Shown one piece after another: positions 1-8,597 of a stretch of 64,000 nt of DNA. Made by a program: the position numbers and the translations under genes. This DNA is from Candidatus Thiodiazotropha sp. LNASS1 (GTDB taxonomy: Bacteria > Pseudomonadota > Gammaproteobacteria > Chromatiales > Chromatiaceae). The notes under the pieces were generated by a model, which saw only the letters and a program-made list of their open reading frames with translations, was not told the DNA's origin and ran no database searches. Every line of letters begins with the position of its first letter. Position 1 is the first letter of the stretch. The DNA is taken from positions 248,001-312,000 of the forward strand of contig NZ_OZ156465.1 of assembly GCF_964212655.1 (NCBI RefSeq). Direction: 5' to 3'.

Positions 1-2
1 TG

Positions 3-2093
3 GCTTCTCGATGTAAATCAAGAATCAGACAGAATCAACACGCGCCCTGGTGTCAAGGATTAATATTTGTCACTGGTGGTTTAGGCCAGGACATAGAAAT
101 ATCTAATGGCGACTATGACCTTGCCGTTTACAGCAAAGAGCACATAATAGATGCACTCACCAATTCTGAATTCATTACCGCCCGATACAAGCATAAACTT
201 GAACGATACCAACGAGAGCTGGCGGTTAATGCAATTTGTGACTTTAAGCTGCTCAAAGAAAAAGACCAGCGTGTATCAAACTATATCAAAATCAGAAAAT
301 TATTTACCAAGAAGGATTTTGAGGTATGGCTGGTTAAGCCTGAAGGCCATACGTTTGATTACCAGTATTGGATGAAATTTGTTGATATCACTTCTGTCCA
401 AAGTGACTATGCGGAGAAACTTCGCGCTCAGTTAAAAAAAGAATACTACCTTCTGAGTGAGCTATCTGATATTCCTTTAGTGCCAGCGGTTCTTACCTAC
501 CATGATGACGGTGAGTCCATAGCATTGGTACACCAGGAAATACTTGGGCAACCATTGTCAACTAGCCCCGACCGGAACAGGGTAGAAGTGTTTATGTCGG
601 TATTGGAAGCGCTAGTAAACATGAAATCTAAAGGAGTCTTGCACAGAGCTCTTTCGCTGGAGTCCATTTACGTTAATGACGGCAGAGTTCAATTAGCAAA
701 TGTAGGATATGCTTACAGCCCCGATATAAACACTCTAGCGAATGCCTCCCAGCTAGAAGTGCCGTGGCTACCTCTGGAGTACCTGGAGAAAGGTATCTAT
801 ACGGGGAAATCACTAAGCTATCAATTTGCACTAACCTTCATGCCGCTTATAGCTGAGAACCCACCATCTTCTGCTTCAACCTTGGACTTTCAAACAGAGT
901 CATTCACACCAAAGCTCAAAAAGGAGTTTGCGGGGATACAAGGATTGTCCGATTGGGTAAATGCAGCGTCCAACCATGACATGGACAGCAGACCGGAATT
1001 AGAAGAGTTACTGTCCTGTTTCGATGAGGACAGCCTGCCGCTCGTTGAAACCTCGGAAATTAAGGCAGGCTCAACTATTGCTAACAAGTACAGGCTGGAA
1101 GAATGTATTGGGCGTGGTGGTACATCGTCTATATGGCGGGCAAGGCATTTAATTGGTGACTATGATTGCTGCTTAAAGATTCTTGACTCTTTTGATGGCG
1201 CGGACGAATTAGCAAAGAAGGAATTTGAAATACTCCGTGTCCTCTACCATCCCAATATCGTGCGAATATTCGATCTCGATATTGTTCCAGGGAACGATAA
1301 TTATTTCCTCACTTGTGAATACCTTGATGGCTCGACACTTGATCAGTTGGAAAACCCGACCACGGAAGCGTTACTAACATATTTTGAGCAAATTCTTTCC
1401 GCGCTCCAATATCTGCACCGGATGGGTAGGATGCACAAGGATGTTAAACCAGAAAATATAATGGTCGTGGCGGAAAAAGCCTACCTTATCGATTTCAATA
1501 TTTCTTTGGCAGATTGCAAACTCTTAGGAACTACGCGATTTAAAGACCCGCTGGTGAAAATCAATGGTTGGCACTCAAGCGCTGATCTATATTCTTTGGT
1601 ACTAACTTTCTCTGAAATGATTGCTGGTGTTCATCCTTTTGTTGATAATGACGAAATACCCTGCCTCGAAGCAAACCCAGGGCTTTCTGGAAGGATTAAT
1701 GGCCTCCCAGATGCCTTGAGAGTAAAGTTTGAACAAACTTTGCGTCATGAGGTAAATTGGAGCACCATTGACGATTATCTCGCATGGTTCAAGCTTACTA
1801 GGCAGGTTAACGTAGACATTCCTCAGAAGATTATTAATCGCTGGGAAATTAAAAAGGGATATATGAGCAAAGTGTTAACAACCATGCTCGGCGATATGCA
1901 ACCCCGCTCCCGTGAAGTAGTAAAAAGAAATACCCTGAAGGCCTACGGAATAGTAGGGAATAAATCAAACAAGGGGTCAGTCAATGCCGCAATCAGCATG
2001 TTGAAATCCGGTGGGATTATTGAAGAGCACGGAAAAAAAATCCGCCTGACAAGTAACTTCTTATCCGATTGGGAAATTGTAAAAGGGAAATAA
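3..2093 (+). CDS. Tandem pseudokinase-kinase protein, 5' end cut by window edge
   Basis: The frame is open from the left edge, so the gene is partial; the first in-frame ATG (372) is probably internal. Visible codons 1-120 weakly resemble the end of a NERD-type nuclease-related domain (inference). Codons about 130-330 form a first kinase-like lobe whose catalytic loop reads HRALSLESIY, with Ala in place of the catalytic Asp and no DFG, so it is probably a pseudokinase. Codons about 360-560 form a second kinase domain with a glycine loop (GRGGTSS), a Lys in LKIL, a catalytic loop HKDVKPEN and an IDFN metal site, which looks active as a Ser/Thr kinase. The last ~90 residues look like a winged helix. 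It converges with the methyltransferase gene, with 4 bases between stops. Base composition is A+T-rich compared with the core genes to the right. Substrate unknown. Confidence 0.8.
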   Translation, partial: ASRCKSRIRQNQHAPWCQGLIFVTGGLGQDIEISNGDYDLAVYSKEHIIDALTNSEFITARYKHKLERYQRELAVNAICDFKLLKEKDQRVSNYIKIRKLFTKKDFEVWLVKPEGHTFDYQYWMKFVDITSVQSDYAEKLRAQLKKEYYLLSELSDIPLVPAVLTYHDDGESIALVHQEILGQPLSTSPDRNRVEVFMSVLEALVNMKSKGVLHRALSLESIYVNDGRVQLANVGYAYSPDINTLANASQLEVPWLPLEYLEKGIYTGKSLSYQFALTFMPLIAENPPSSASTLDFQTESFTPKLKKEFAGIQGLSDWVNAASNHDMDSRPELEELLSCFDEDSLPLVETSEIKAGSTIANKYRLEECIGRGGTSSIWRARHLIGDYDCCLKILDSFDGADELAKKEFEILRVLYHPNIVRIFDLDIVPGNDNYFLTCEYLDGSTLDQLENPTTEALLTYFEQILSALQYLHRMGRMHKDVKPENIMVVAEKAYLIDFNISLADCKLLGTTRFKDPLVKINGWHSSADLYSLVLTFSEMIAGVHPFVDNDEIPCLEANPGLSGRINGLPDALRVKFEQTLRHEVNWSTIDDYLAWFKLTRQVNVDIPQKIINRWEIKKGYMSKVLTTMLGDMQPRSREVVKRNTLKAYGIVGNKSNKGSVNAAISMLKSGGIIEEHGKKIRLTSNFLSDWEIVKGK

Positions 2094-2097
2094 CCCT

Positions 2098-3972
2098 CTA
2101 CGCAAATTGATTCTTATTTGGTAATGGCGGTGGCTCAAACCTACCTCCATAATCAAAGAAATCCACGTCCTGATCACGCATTTTAATTTTTATGCGCTCT
2201 ACGAGTAAAGGAACATCTTTGCTCCAATCATCATACCGCATGATGCTGACCTTACCGGAAGTCATATGTGCTTTTACAAGGTGGAATTTCTCTAAGTCCC
2301 CATAGAGTTGAGTAGCGCAGCCAATGTAAATTCTGAGTTCTGGTGGTAATTCTCCAAGAAATTCCTTGCGGAAGGTATAGCTATGGCCCTCCGATAATTC
2401 ACCAGAATTTATTTGCTTATACGCTTTGTTGCACGCCTCTTCTATCAGTTCAGGATTCCCTACTGCAAATAGCGCTTCCCTCGACTGTTCTATCGCATCG
2501 CTGTAACTACTGTAGAAATACTTGATATCCCGTTTCAGGCTATCAGGCATCTTTGTCTGAGGTTTTCGTTTACCAAACAAACCTAGTGCAAAATATACCA
2601 GAAGATCATCCTTGCGCTTTTGTTGTGCCTCTTCAAATAGCTCACTACCAAAATGAGTAATAAGCGCCTGGTGTGCTTTGTTGTGAGATCCAGCGACTCT
2701 ACGAATTTGCTCAGAAAATTCAAATTCATTATTCGCAGGAATTCTGCCAAGCTCCAGGGAGGTTTCCCAAAAATCAGTAAACAGCTCCAGGTGTTTATCG
2801 ATAATATCCTTCCGTAAAGCTGGCTCTCTCGATCTGATTCGCCTCTGTGTCTTTTGTTGCCAGTCACGCCTTACATGCTGCCTCTCTAACAGGAACAGCT
2901 GTTCTTCCATCTTGTCTTTGAAAACGACAAATATTCCCTGGCCGACAGCCACAGCATTCTCTTCCAATGTGGTTTCTACATAGGATCGGATTTCTGACTG
3001 AGAATAGTATTTCTGAAAGGTTTTTCTGCTGGTGATTACCCCATCCTTATAGGGTGTAAATTGCCGGATAACGCTTTCCCCGGCAATCATTACTGATACG
3101 ATGAGAAGCTTATCGGTGTACTCCCAGGCCCTTCTCAGAGTTTCGTTTCTTTCCTCTCTTTCCTCAATGACATTGAGTACAAAGCCAAGATTGACAATGT
3201 CACTATTTATCAGCTCCCCATCCGGGAAATGCACCGGGTCCCATCCTGAAATATCTATTCCATGTGCTTCGAGTTCCCGTAGGTCATCGCCTTTTCCACA
3301 GCCGTAATCGAGCACGGTAAACTCACCATTAAGGTAATTGTGTCGAGCAAGAACCTGCATAGGTGCTGAGAGCTGATTTCGATCAATCGCAGTCCTATGG
3401 CGCTCTACTTCAATTCCTTTGGATATTGGTACAACATCGGTAGTATCTCTATCTGCCTTTGGGTGTAGTCTACCTTCTTCATCAAGGTAATATCCCTTGT
3501 TGGAAATAAGTCTTTCCCAGTTTTTCCTGAATCCGATATTGCGCGTATTTTCATACAGGCCAATCTTTTCTCCCTCTGCGGTTATCTCCTTGAAAACTGG
3601 TGAGAGTGGAAAGTCTTCTTTTACGAATGTTTCCTTTCGGTGCAGGATGGGCGGGTTATCGGATTTATCGTAGGAGGCTTTACGCATAGATAGCTTCGAT
3701 AAATCTACCGTGTAACTATGTTTCAACGCGGGGTAACTATAGCTCTCAAAATCGGGATAACTTAGGAATGCAACTTTAAAATCACGTTTGTAGAGTTTTA
3801 GAATATTCCAGTCGGTAGATGGGATTTTTAGGGCAGAAGCAATTTTTCCCAGAACGTTCGATAGCTCTTCAGGCAACGCGGTACTTGCGCTTTGATGGAT
3901 ATAAACAGAATCGGGAAGATGCTTTCCTATATCTATATTTTTGATATGATTTTTATATTGCTCGAATTCCAC
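2098..3972 (-). CDS. Putative DNA-phosphorothioation-associated methyltransferase
   Basis: The 624-residue protein carries an S-adenosylmethionine-binding motif I (LDYGCGKGDD, residues 221-230) followed by GIDISGWDP, typical of class I methyltransferases. The N-terminal block before it (KHLPDSVYIHQS, then WNILKLYKRDFKVAFLSYPDF) and the overall length fit the family often found beside dnd phosphorothioation and restriction genes; I recognise this from memory, not from a search. The target base or residue is unknown. The start is a GTG. It is divergent from the DUF2779 gene and convergent with the kinase gene. No dndA-E or dpt gene is visible in the window, so if the family call is right this copy acts without a neighbouring Dnd system or with one beyond the left edge. 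Confidence 0.7.
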   Translation of the reverse strand: MEFEQYKNHIKNIDIGKHLPDSVYIHQSASTALPEELSNVLGKIASALKIPSTDWNILKLYKRDFKVAFLSYPDFESYSYPALKHSYTVDLSKLSMRKASYDKSDNPPILHRKETFVKEDFPLSPVFKEITAEGEKIGLYENTRNIGFRKNWERLISNKGYYLDEEGRLHPKADRDTTDVVPISKGIEVERHRTAIDRNQLSAPMQVLARHNYLNGEFTVLDYGCGKGDDLRELEAHGIDISGWDPVHFPDGELINSDIVNLGFVLNVIEEREERNETLRRAWEYTDKLLIVSVMIAGESVIRQFTPYKDGVITSRKTFQKYYSQSEIRSYVETTLEENAVAVGQGIFVVFKDKMEEQLFLLERQHVRRDWQQKTQRRIRSREPALRKDIIDKHLELFTDFWETSLELGRIPANNEFEFSEQIRRVAGSHNKAHQALITHFGSELFEEAQQKRKDDLLVYFALGLFGKRKPQTKMPDSLKRDIKYFYSSYSDAIEQSREALFAVGNPELIEEACNKAYKQINSGELSEGHSYTFRKEFLGELPPELRIYIGCATQLYGDLEKFHLVKAHMTSGKVSIMRYDDWSKDVPLLVERIKIKMRDQDVDFFDYGGRFEPPPLPNKNQFA

Positions 3973-4111
3973 AGTGAATCACCGGCCATTTGCTGAGGCA
4001 GTTTATTCGCAATACATCGCTAGAGATTGCTCGCTAATTGGTTCAATGCATATTATATACGCACAAATAAGGAGCATTTTTACACTTTTTCGCTTAAAGT
4101 TTGCAAGCAGC

Positions 4112-5536
4112 ATGGATACCATACAGCTCACAAAAACAAATTTCATACTATATTTACATTGTCCTAGGTCACTTTGGCTATTAAAGCATGACCCAGGGAA
4201 CTATCCCCAGGGTGAATTCTCTACTTTCATGCAGAAGCTCTTGCGTGAGGGCTATGAGGTTGAACGATACGTCAAACAGTTCTTTGATAGCGCTGGTGAT
4301 CGGAATGTCAGTTTTCAGGCGGAGTTTAGGACAGATGACGGTCTATATGCGCGTGTAGACGCACTGGAAAGCATGGGTAATGGGGCGACTGCACTCTATG
4401 AGATCAAGTCTTCTACCAGCGTCAAAACTGACGCCAAGCATAACCACATAAAAGACGCCTGTTTCCAGAAGATCTGCGCGGAACGTGCCGGGCAGCATAT
4501 CGACCGCGTGTTTTTGGTTCATTTAAATGGTGACTATGTTCGAAACGGTGCAATCGAGCCCGGCGCGATGCTTGTCTTCGCCGATATAACGGAGGCAGTC
4601 GAAGAGGTTGTGCCTTCAACGAGTAAAGAGATCGACGCCGCGTTGGCGTTTCTGGCGAGCGAACAGAATATGAGCGGCTGTTCCTGTGTTGAGAAAACAC
4701 GCGCCAATCATTGCGATGCCTTTGCGATTTTCAACCCTGAAGTTCCGACGCCATCGATCTATAGTCTGCCGAGGTTGCGCGCAAACAAGATCGACGATCT
4801 TCGTTCGATGAATGTGCTTGGGCTGGACGATGTTCCTGACGATTTCCCTTTGTCCGAAAACCAGCGCATTGTCGTTGACTCTTTTCAGGAGGGTGAGCCT
4901 AAGGTTTCGGTACAGCCTATCAGACAATTTCTTTCCGAGCTGATTTTTCCGCTCTACTTCTTCGACTACGAAACTTTTTCTTCCGCCGTGCCGCTGCTTG
5001 ACCGCACCAGCCCGCATAAGCATTTTCCTGTTCAGTATTCGCTGCACATTTTGGATGCCGACGGTTTGCTCCACCACAAGGAGTATCTTGAGCGTGAGGC
5101 CCGTTTGCCAGATCGTTTGCTCGACAGGATGAAGGAGGATATCGGGCCTGAGGGTAGCTTGGTTTCTTGGCACGCATCATTTGAGAAAACCCAAAGTAGG
5201 CAAATGGCTGCGTTATTTCCGGACGAGGCGGATTTCCTTAACGACCTGAATGATCGAATGGTGGATCTGGAAGATCTGTTTAAGACGGCCTATGTAGACG
5301 CCAGATTTGATGGTTCCACATCCATCAAGAAGGTGTTGCAGGTGGTGTGCCCCCATCTCGACTACAGCGACCTGGATGTTCAGGATGGCGCGTCGGCGAT
5401 GGAGTCCTGGAAACGGATGCTCGATGCAGCGCCTGAAGAGGTGGATGGTATTGCTCAATCGCTGTTGCGTTATTGCGAGCGGGATACCTTTGCCATGGTC
5501 GAAATTTATCACTTTTTGATGGAATTAATCAGCTAG
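4112..5536 (+). CDS. DUF2779 protein: PD-(D/E)XK-like plus DEDD exonuclease-like domains
   Basis: The N-terminal half resembles Cas4/RecB-type nucleases: LTKTNFILYLHCPRSLWL near the start, ARVDAL with D83, YEIKSS at 96-101 (the E-x-K core), and Cys17 plus Cys190, Cys192 and Cys201, which could hold a 4Fe-4S cluster. The C-terminal half looks like a DEDD 3'-5' exonuclease: FFDYET (D285, E287), an Asp/Glu-rich segment DLEDLF near 386, and YCERDT (D458). This pairing is typical of the DUF2779 family. The ATG at 4112 places the conserved opening at the N-terminus; the frame also opens at a GTG at 3974, but that extension looks non-conserved. No good ribosome site is seen. A role in nucleic-acid defence or repair is inferred. 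Confidence 0.75.
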   Translation: MDTIQLTKTNFILYLHCPRSLWLLKHDPGNYPQGEFSTFMQKLLREGYEVERYVKQFFDSAGDRNVSFQAEFRTDDGLYARVDALESMGNGATALYEIKSSTSVKTDAKHNHIKDACFQKICAERAGQHIDRVFLVHLNGDYVRNGAIEPGAMLVFADITEAVEEVVPSTSKEIDAALAFLASEQNMSGCSCVEKTRANHCDAFAIFNPEVPTPSIYSLPRLRANKIDDLRSMNVLGLDDVPDDFPLSENQRIVVDSFQEGEPKVSVQPIRQFLSELIFPLYFFDYETFSSAVPLLDRTSPHKHFPVQYSLHILDADGLLHHKEYLEREARLPDRLLDRMKEDIGPEGSLVSWHASFEKTQSRQMAALFPDEADFLNDLNDRMVDLEDLFKTAYVDARFDGSTSIKKVLQVVCPHLDYSDLDVQDGASAMESWKRMLDAAPEEVDGIAQSLLRYCERDTFAMVEIYHFLMELIS

Positions 5537-5889
5537 CGGGCGTTGGTCACCCATATTTAGGCAATCAATAACTCGTGAATTCAATTAGCCGGGAAATACT
5601 TACAATCCTGGCGTATTTCAGCAAAAAGTAGTGTCTTTGTCTTAGCCGTTGGGGAGGTTACGTTAAAGGAGTTCAGATTACTCCCATTTGTATCTCAGAT
5701 GCATCCCAAGGCTTCTACTAGGGGGTGAGGCGGGAAATAAAAGTCCCTATTTTGCGTTCCACCCACGTTCCACTCTTACGACAATCAGGGACAACGAGAG
5801 ACAACAAGATGGAATCTCAAATACAAAAAAAGCACTGTAAAAACAGTGTCTTTCGTTGTCTATGGTAGTTTCTGATTGTTCTTTGAATT
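5537..5889. other. Island boundary without a gene; candidate integrase-type repeats
   Basis: No convincing coding sequence lies in this 353-base stretch between the DUF2779 gene and the tRNA-Leu 3' end. It holds two related motif sets in opposite orientation: ACAATCAG followed by ACAACGAGAGAC on the plus strand (5781-5802), and their near-complement on the other strand (5848-5880), where ten extra bases separate the two blocks. Such arm-like repeats next to a tRNA 3' end are reminiscent of integrase recognition sequences. No integrase gene is in the window. Confidence 0.4.
5824..5848 (-). terminator. Rho-independent terminator of tRNA-Leu
   Basis: Read on the minus strand, downstream of the tRNA 3' end, the sequence forms a 6-bp stem CACTGT/ACAGTG with a short loop followed by a run of seven T, the classical intrinsic terminator layout. 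Confidence 0.65.
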
Positions 5890-5976
5890 TGGTGCCGAGG
5901 AGAGGACTTGAACCTCCACGGGGTTGCCCCCACTAGCACCTGAAGCTAGCGTGTCTACCAATTTCACCACCTCGGC
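5890..5976 (-). tRNA. tRNA-Leu (anticodon CAG)
   Basis: The 87-base minus-strand sequence begins GCCGAGGTGG and ends CTCGGCACCA, so the acceptor stem pairs and the CCA tail is encoded. It contains GGTTCAAGTCC for the T arm, an anticodon arm GCTAGCTTCAGGTGCTAG that presents CAG, and the long variable arm of class II tRNAs. It closely parallels enterobacterial tRNA-Leu1. Its 3' end faces the accessory segment on the left, the orientation expected if the island integrated into the tRNA. Confidence 0.95.
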
Positions 5977-6160
5977 TAGGATGTGGTTTGCCGGTGGCCG
6001 GCGTAGAGACCGCGCACTCTACAACCAGTTTCTTTTTCTGTCAATCCTCTTGGTAGATCTGGTTGGCTGGCCAATCTCAACTGTGGTAGTTTGCTGTGAT
6101 GCGCGCCATCGGATAAGTGATATCGGATCCGAATGGCGCTTACTTAAGCCAAGAGCCGCC

Positions 6161-6237
6161 GTCATCCCGGCACAGGCCGGGATCCAGAATGCTTGATGGT
6201 GACGGTATTGCTGGATTCCGGCCTGCGCCGGAATGAC
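6161..6237. repeat. Inverted pair of REP-like palindromes
   Basis: Two 27-base copies face each other: GTCATCCCGGCACAGGCC... at 6161-6187 and, in reverse, ...GGCCTGCGCCGGAATGAC at 6211-6237. Each copy is itself a hairpin (CCCGGC/GCCGGG-like), and 23 bases separate them. This resembles dispersed GTCATTCCGGCGCAGGCCGGAATCCAG-type elements arranged as a BIME-like pair. The rest of the 315-base gap between the tRNA and the peptidase gene shows nothing else. Confidence 0.7.
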
Positions 6238-6291
6238 GAAAGTAGTGAAATTTGTCCTCAAGTAACTGCCATTCATATCGGACCCTAGTGC

Positions 6292-7143
6292 ATGGTTACC
6301 ATGATTTTTATGCTATTAGATGCTTTAAACAAGAGACACCTTCTTTTTCTACTGGCCATATTCCTATTGCCGTCCACAGTCCTCTCGGTGACCCTGGAAG
6401 GTGAGAGGGTCCAGGGGGGGATGCTGATCGGTAAAACAGAGCCGGGTAATCAGATCAGATTCAACGATAAACCGATTCGTGTCTCCCCTGAAGGGTTTTT
6501 TTTAATTGGTTTTGGCAGGGATGACAGCCTGCGGCATACCCTGGAAGTGAACAGGGCGGGTAAGAGCGTTGAAAAAAGGCAGATTGAAATTGCCGAAAGA
6601 GCCTATCGGATTCAGAAAATAGACGGTCTCCCCCCGAGTAAGGTCACACCCCCGAAAAGAGATTGGGCGCGTATCAAGAAGGAGGCGGCACTGGTGAAAC
6701 AGGCTCGCAAGCGCGACGATGACCGCAGTGACTTCACTAATGGATTCATCTGGCCGGCGAAAGGGATTATCTCCGGTGTCTACGGCAGTCAACGGATCCT
6801 CAATGGTACTCCCAAACGGCCACACTTCGGCATCGACATAGCTGCGCCAGTGGGAACGCTGGTGGTGGCGCCGGCGGATGGTGTGGTGACCCTGGCCTAT
6901 CCTGATATGTTCTATTCCGGAGGAACCTTGATCGTCGATCATGGTCATCAACTATCGTCCTCCTTTCTGCATCTGCACAAGATCCTGGTCAAGGAGGGTG
7001 ATCGGGTAAAACAGGGTGATCCGATCGCCGAGATCGGCGCCACCGGCCGGGTAACCGGTGCGCATCTCGACTGGCGTATGAATCTTCGCCAGGCCCGCAT
7101 CGATCCGCAGCTCCTGGTCCCCCCCATGCCGACGGATGAATAG
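6292..7143 (+). CDS. Periplasmic M23-family peptidase
   Basis: The protein has 283 residues with an N-terminal hydrophobic signal (about 16-32), a beta-rich N-terminal region and a C-terminal LytM/M23 domain. The first zinc motif is present as PHFGID (H178, D182). The usual HxH second motif reads HLDW (H258, D260), so the second His is replaced by Asp; another H-L-H sits at 227-229. Such proteins cleave or regulate cleavage of peptidoglycan cross-bridges, but the substitution leaves catalysis uncertain. Three closely spaced ATGs (6292, 6301, 6310) could start it. It lies about 100 bases before tolC in the same direction. Confidence 0.85.
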   Translation: MVTMIFMLLDALNKRHLLFLLAIFLLPSTVLSVTLEGERVQGGMLIGKTEPGNQIRFNDKPIRVSPEGFFLIGFGRDDSLRHTLEVNRAGKSVEKRQIEIAERAYRIQKIDGLPPSKVTPPKRDWARIKKEAALVKQARKRDDDRSDFTNGFIWPAKGIISGVYGSQRILNGTPKRPHFGIDIAAPVGTLVVAPADGVVTLAYPDMFYSGGTLIVDHGHQLSSSFLHLHKILVKEGDRVKQGDPIAEIGATGRVTGAHLDWRMNLRQARIDPQLLVPPMPTDE

Positions 7144-7245
7144 CCGTGGGGCCGGTTGATTATTGTTACAGGCCAGGCAGGCGATCTATGGTAAAGTCAC
7201 CCGGTATTTTTATAGTTTGACTGCCGTTCAGGCGATGGAATAACA

Positions 7246-8568
7246 ATGAAATCGATAAAACGATTGATCCTGCTTCTAGTGACACTTATTCCCACGTTAT
7301 CAGTTCAGGCAGAGGATTTGATGACGGTCTATCAACAGGCGTTGCAAAATGATCCTCAATTACAGGTTGCCAAGGAACAGTTGAGCGCAGCTCGTGAATC
7401 CAAGAGTCTCGCCCGTTCCCAGCTGTTGCCAACCATTGGATTGGGCGCTACCTACGATGTGGTGCGCAGAGATCTCAAAACCCTGCAGGGAACTCCCTTC
7501 GATGATCAAAGCACCAGTCATGACAAGGCACTTGGCTTGAACCTGACCCAGCCGATCTATCGCCGGGACCGGTTACTGCAGCTGGAGCAGGCGGACAGTA
7601 CCATCGCCCAGGCCGAGGCCGAGTATGCGGCGGCGGAGATCGATCTGATGGTGCGCAGTACCACCACCTATTTCAATATTCTCTCTGCCGAGGACGATCT
7701 TCGGGTCGCCAAGGCGGAACGCGAGGCCACTGGCCGTCAGCTCGAACAGGCACAGCAGCGTTTCGACGTCGGCCTGATCGCGATCACCGACGTGCATGAG
7801 GCCCAGGCGGCATTCGATGCGGCCAGGGCATCGGAGATTGCCGCCGAGAACAGCCTCGACAATGCCTGGGAAGCGCTGTTCGAAATCATCGGTTCGCAAC
7901 CGAAGCATGACCTGGCAAAACTGGGGCAGGGGCTGGCGCTCAATCCACCTGTACCCAATGATCTTCAGGAGTGGTCGGATACCGCCCAGCAGCAGAATTA
8001 CAGCATCATCGCAGCCCGCGCCGGTCTCGAGAGTCTCAAACAGGAGATCGACGTCAGCCGGTCAGGCCACTATCCGACCCTGGATCTGGTAGGTGGCTAT
8101 GCGATGAACCGCAGCGATTCAGATACCGCCACCGAATCCGATACGGGTACCATCGGACTCTCCCTGGAGGTGCCGATCTACACGGGTGGAGCGGTCAGTG
8201 CGCAAACCCGCCAGGCCCAGGCGAACTTTCGCGCCAGTCAGCAGGGTCTGGATCAAACCCGCCGCGCGGTAAACCGACAGGTGAGGGATGCCTATCGTGG
8301 CGTACTCTCCACCATCAGTCAGGTCGAGGCCTTGAAAGCGGCGACCGTATCTGCCCAAAGCGCGCTGGAGTCGACCCAGGCGGGTTACGAGGTGGGAACC
8401 CGGACCATCGTCGATGTGCTCAATGTGCAGCGTAACCTCTTCTCTTCGCAACGCGACTATCTCAATTCCCGTTACAGCTACATCATCAACGGGCTCAACC
8501 TGAAATCCGCTGCCGGCAACTTGAGCGAATCGGACCTGGAGCGGGTCAATGGTTGGTTGGAGCGCTAG
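7246..8568 (+). CDS. tolC: TolC-family outer membrane efflux protein
   Basis: The 440-residue protein starts with a signal peptide ending near VQAED and carries the two outer-membrane efflux repeats typical of TolC: the N-terminal [15 protein letters not shown] opening, alternating long coiled-coil helices, and the [19 protein letters not shown] segment near the C-terminus. It would form the trimeric outer-membrane channel for type I secretion and RND or MFS efflux. It is followed after 29 bases by aroC, with an 18-bp perfect palindrome overlapping its TAG stop. Confidence 0.92.
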   Translation: MKSIKRLILLLVTLIPTLSVQAEDLMTVYQQALQNDPQLQVAKEQLSAARESKSLARSQLLPTIGLGATYDVVRRDLKTLQGTPFDDQSTSHDKALGLNLTQPIYRRDRLLQLEQADSTIAQAEAEYAAAEIDLMVRSTTTYFNILSAEDDLRVAKAEREATGRQLEQAQQRFDVGLIAITDVHEAQAAFDAARASEIAAENSLDNAWEALFEIIGSQPKHDLAKLGQGLALNPPVPNDLQEWSDTAQQQNYSIIAARAGLESLKQEIDVSRSGHYPTLDLVGGYAMNRSDSDTATESDTGTIGLSLEVPIYTGGAVSAQTRQAQANFRASQQGLDQTRRAVNRQVRDAYRGVLSTISQVEALKAATVSAQSALESTQAGYEVGTRTIVDVLNVQRNLFSSQRDYLNSRYSYIINGLNLKSAAGNLSESDLERVNGWLER

Positions 8569-8585
8569 GGCCTGTTAACAGGCCC
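8568..8585. repeat. 18-bp perfect palindrome at the tolC stop codon
   Basis: GGGCCTGTTAACAGGCCC is fully self-complementary and starts on the last base of the tolC TAG stop. Its left half belongs to a motif (TAGGGCCTGTTAACA) that also overlaps stop codons at 21323 (+) and 28278 (-), with weaker versions at 9693 and 35852. It may form a small stem in the tolC-aroC transcript; there is no T run for termination. Confidence 0.8.
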
Positions 8586-8597
8586 CCAGGGGATAAC

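Noticed and set aside
1-63. Frame-1 peptide at the left edge ending at TAA (61-63)
   Set aside because: Only 20 codons visible, and the overlapping frame continues into the kinase; no evidence for a separate gene or a frameshift.
372-2093. Reading the kinase as a complete gene starting at the ATG at 372
   Set aside because: The same frame has no stop back to the left edge and reads plausible protein, so the gene is more likely truncated by the window.
5924-6276. Open frames across the tRNA and REP pair
   Set aside because: They are read through a tRNA gene and palindromic repeats; no coding character.
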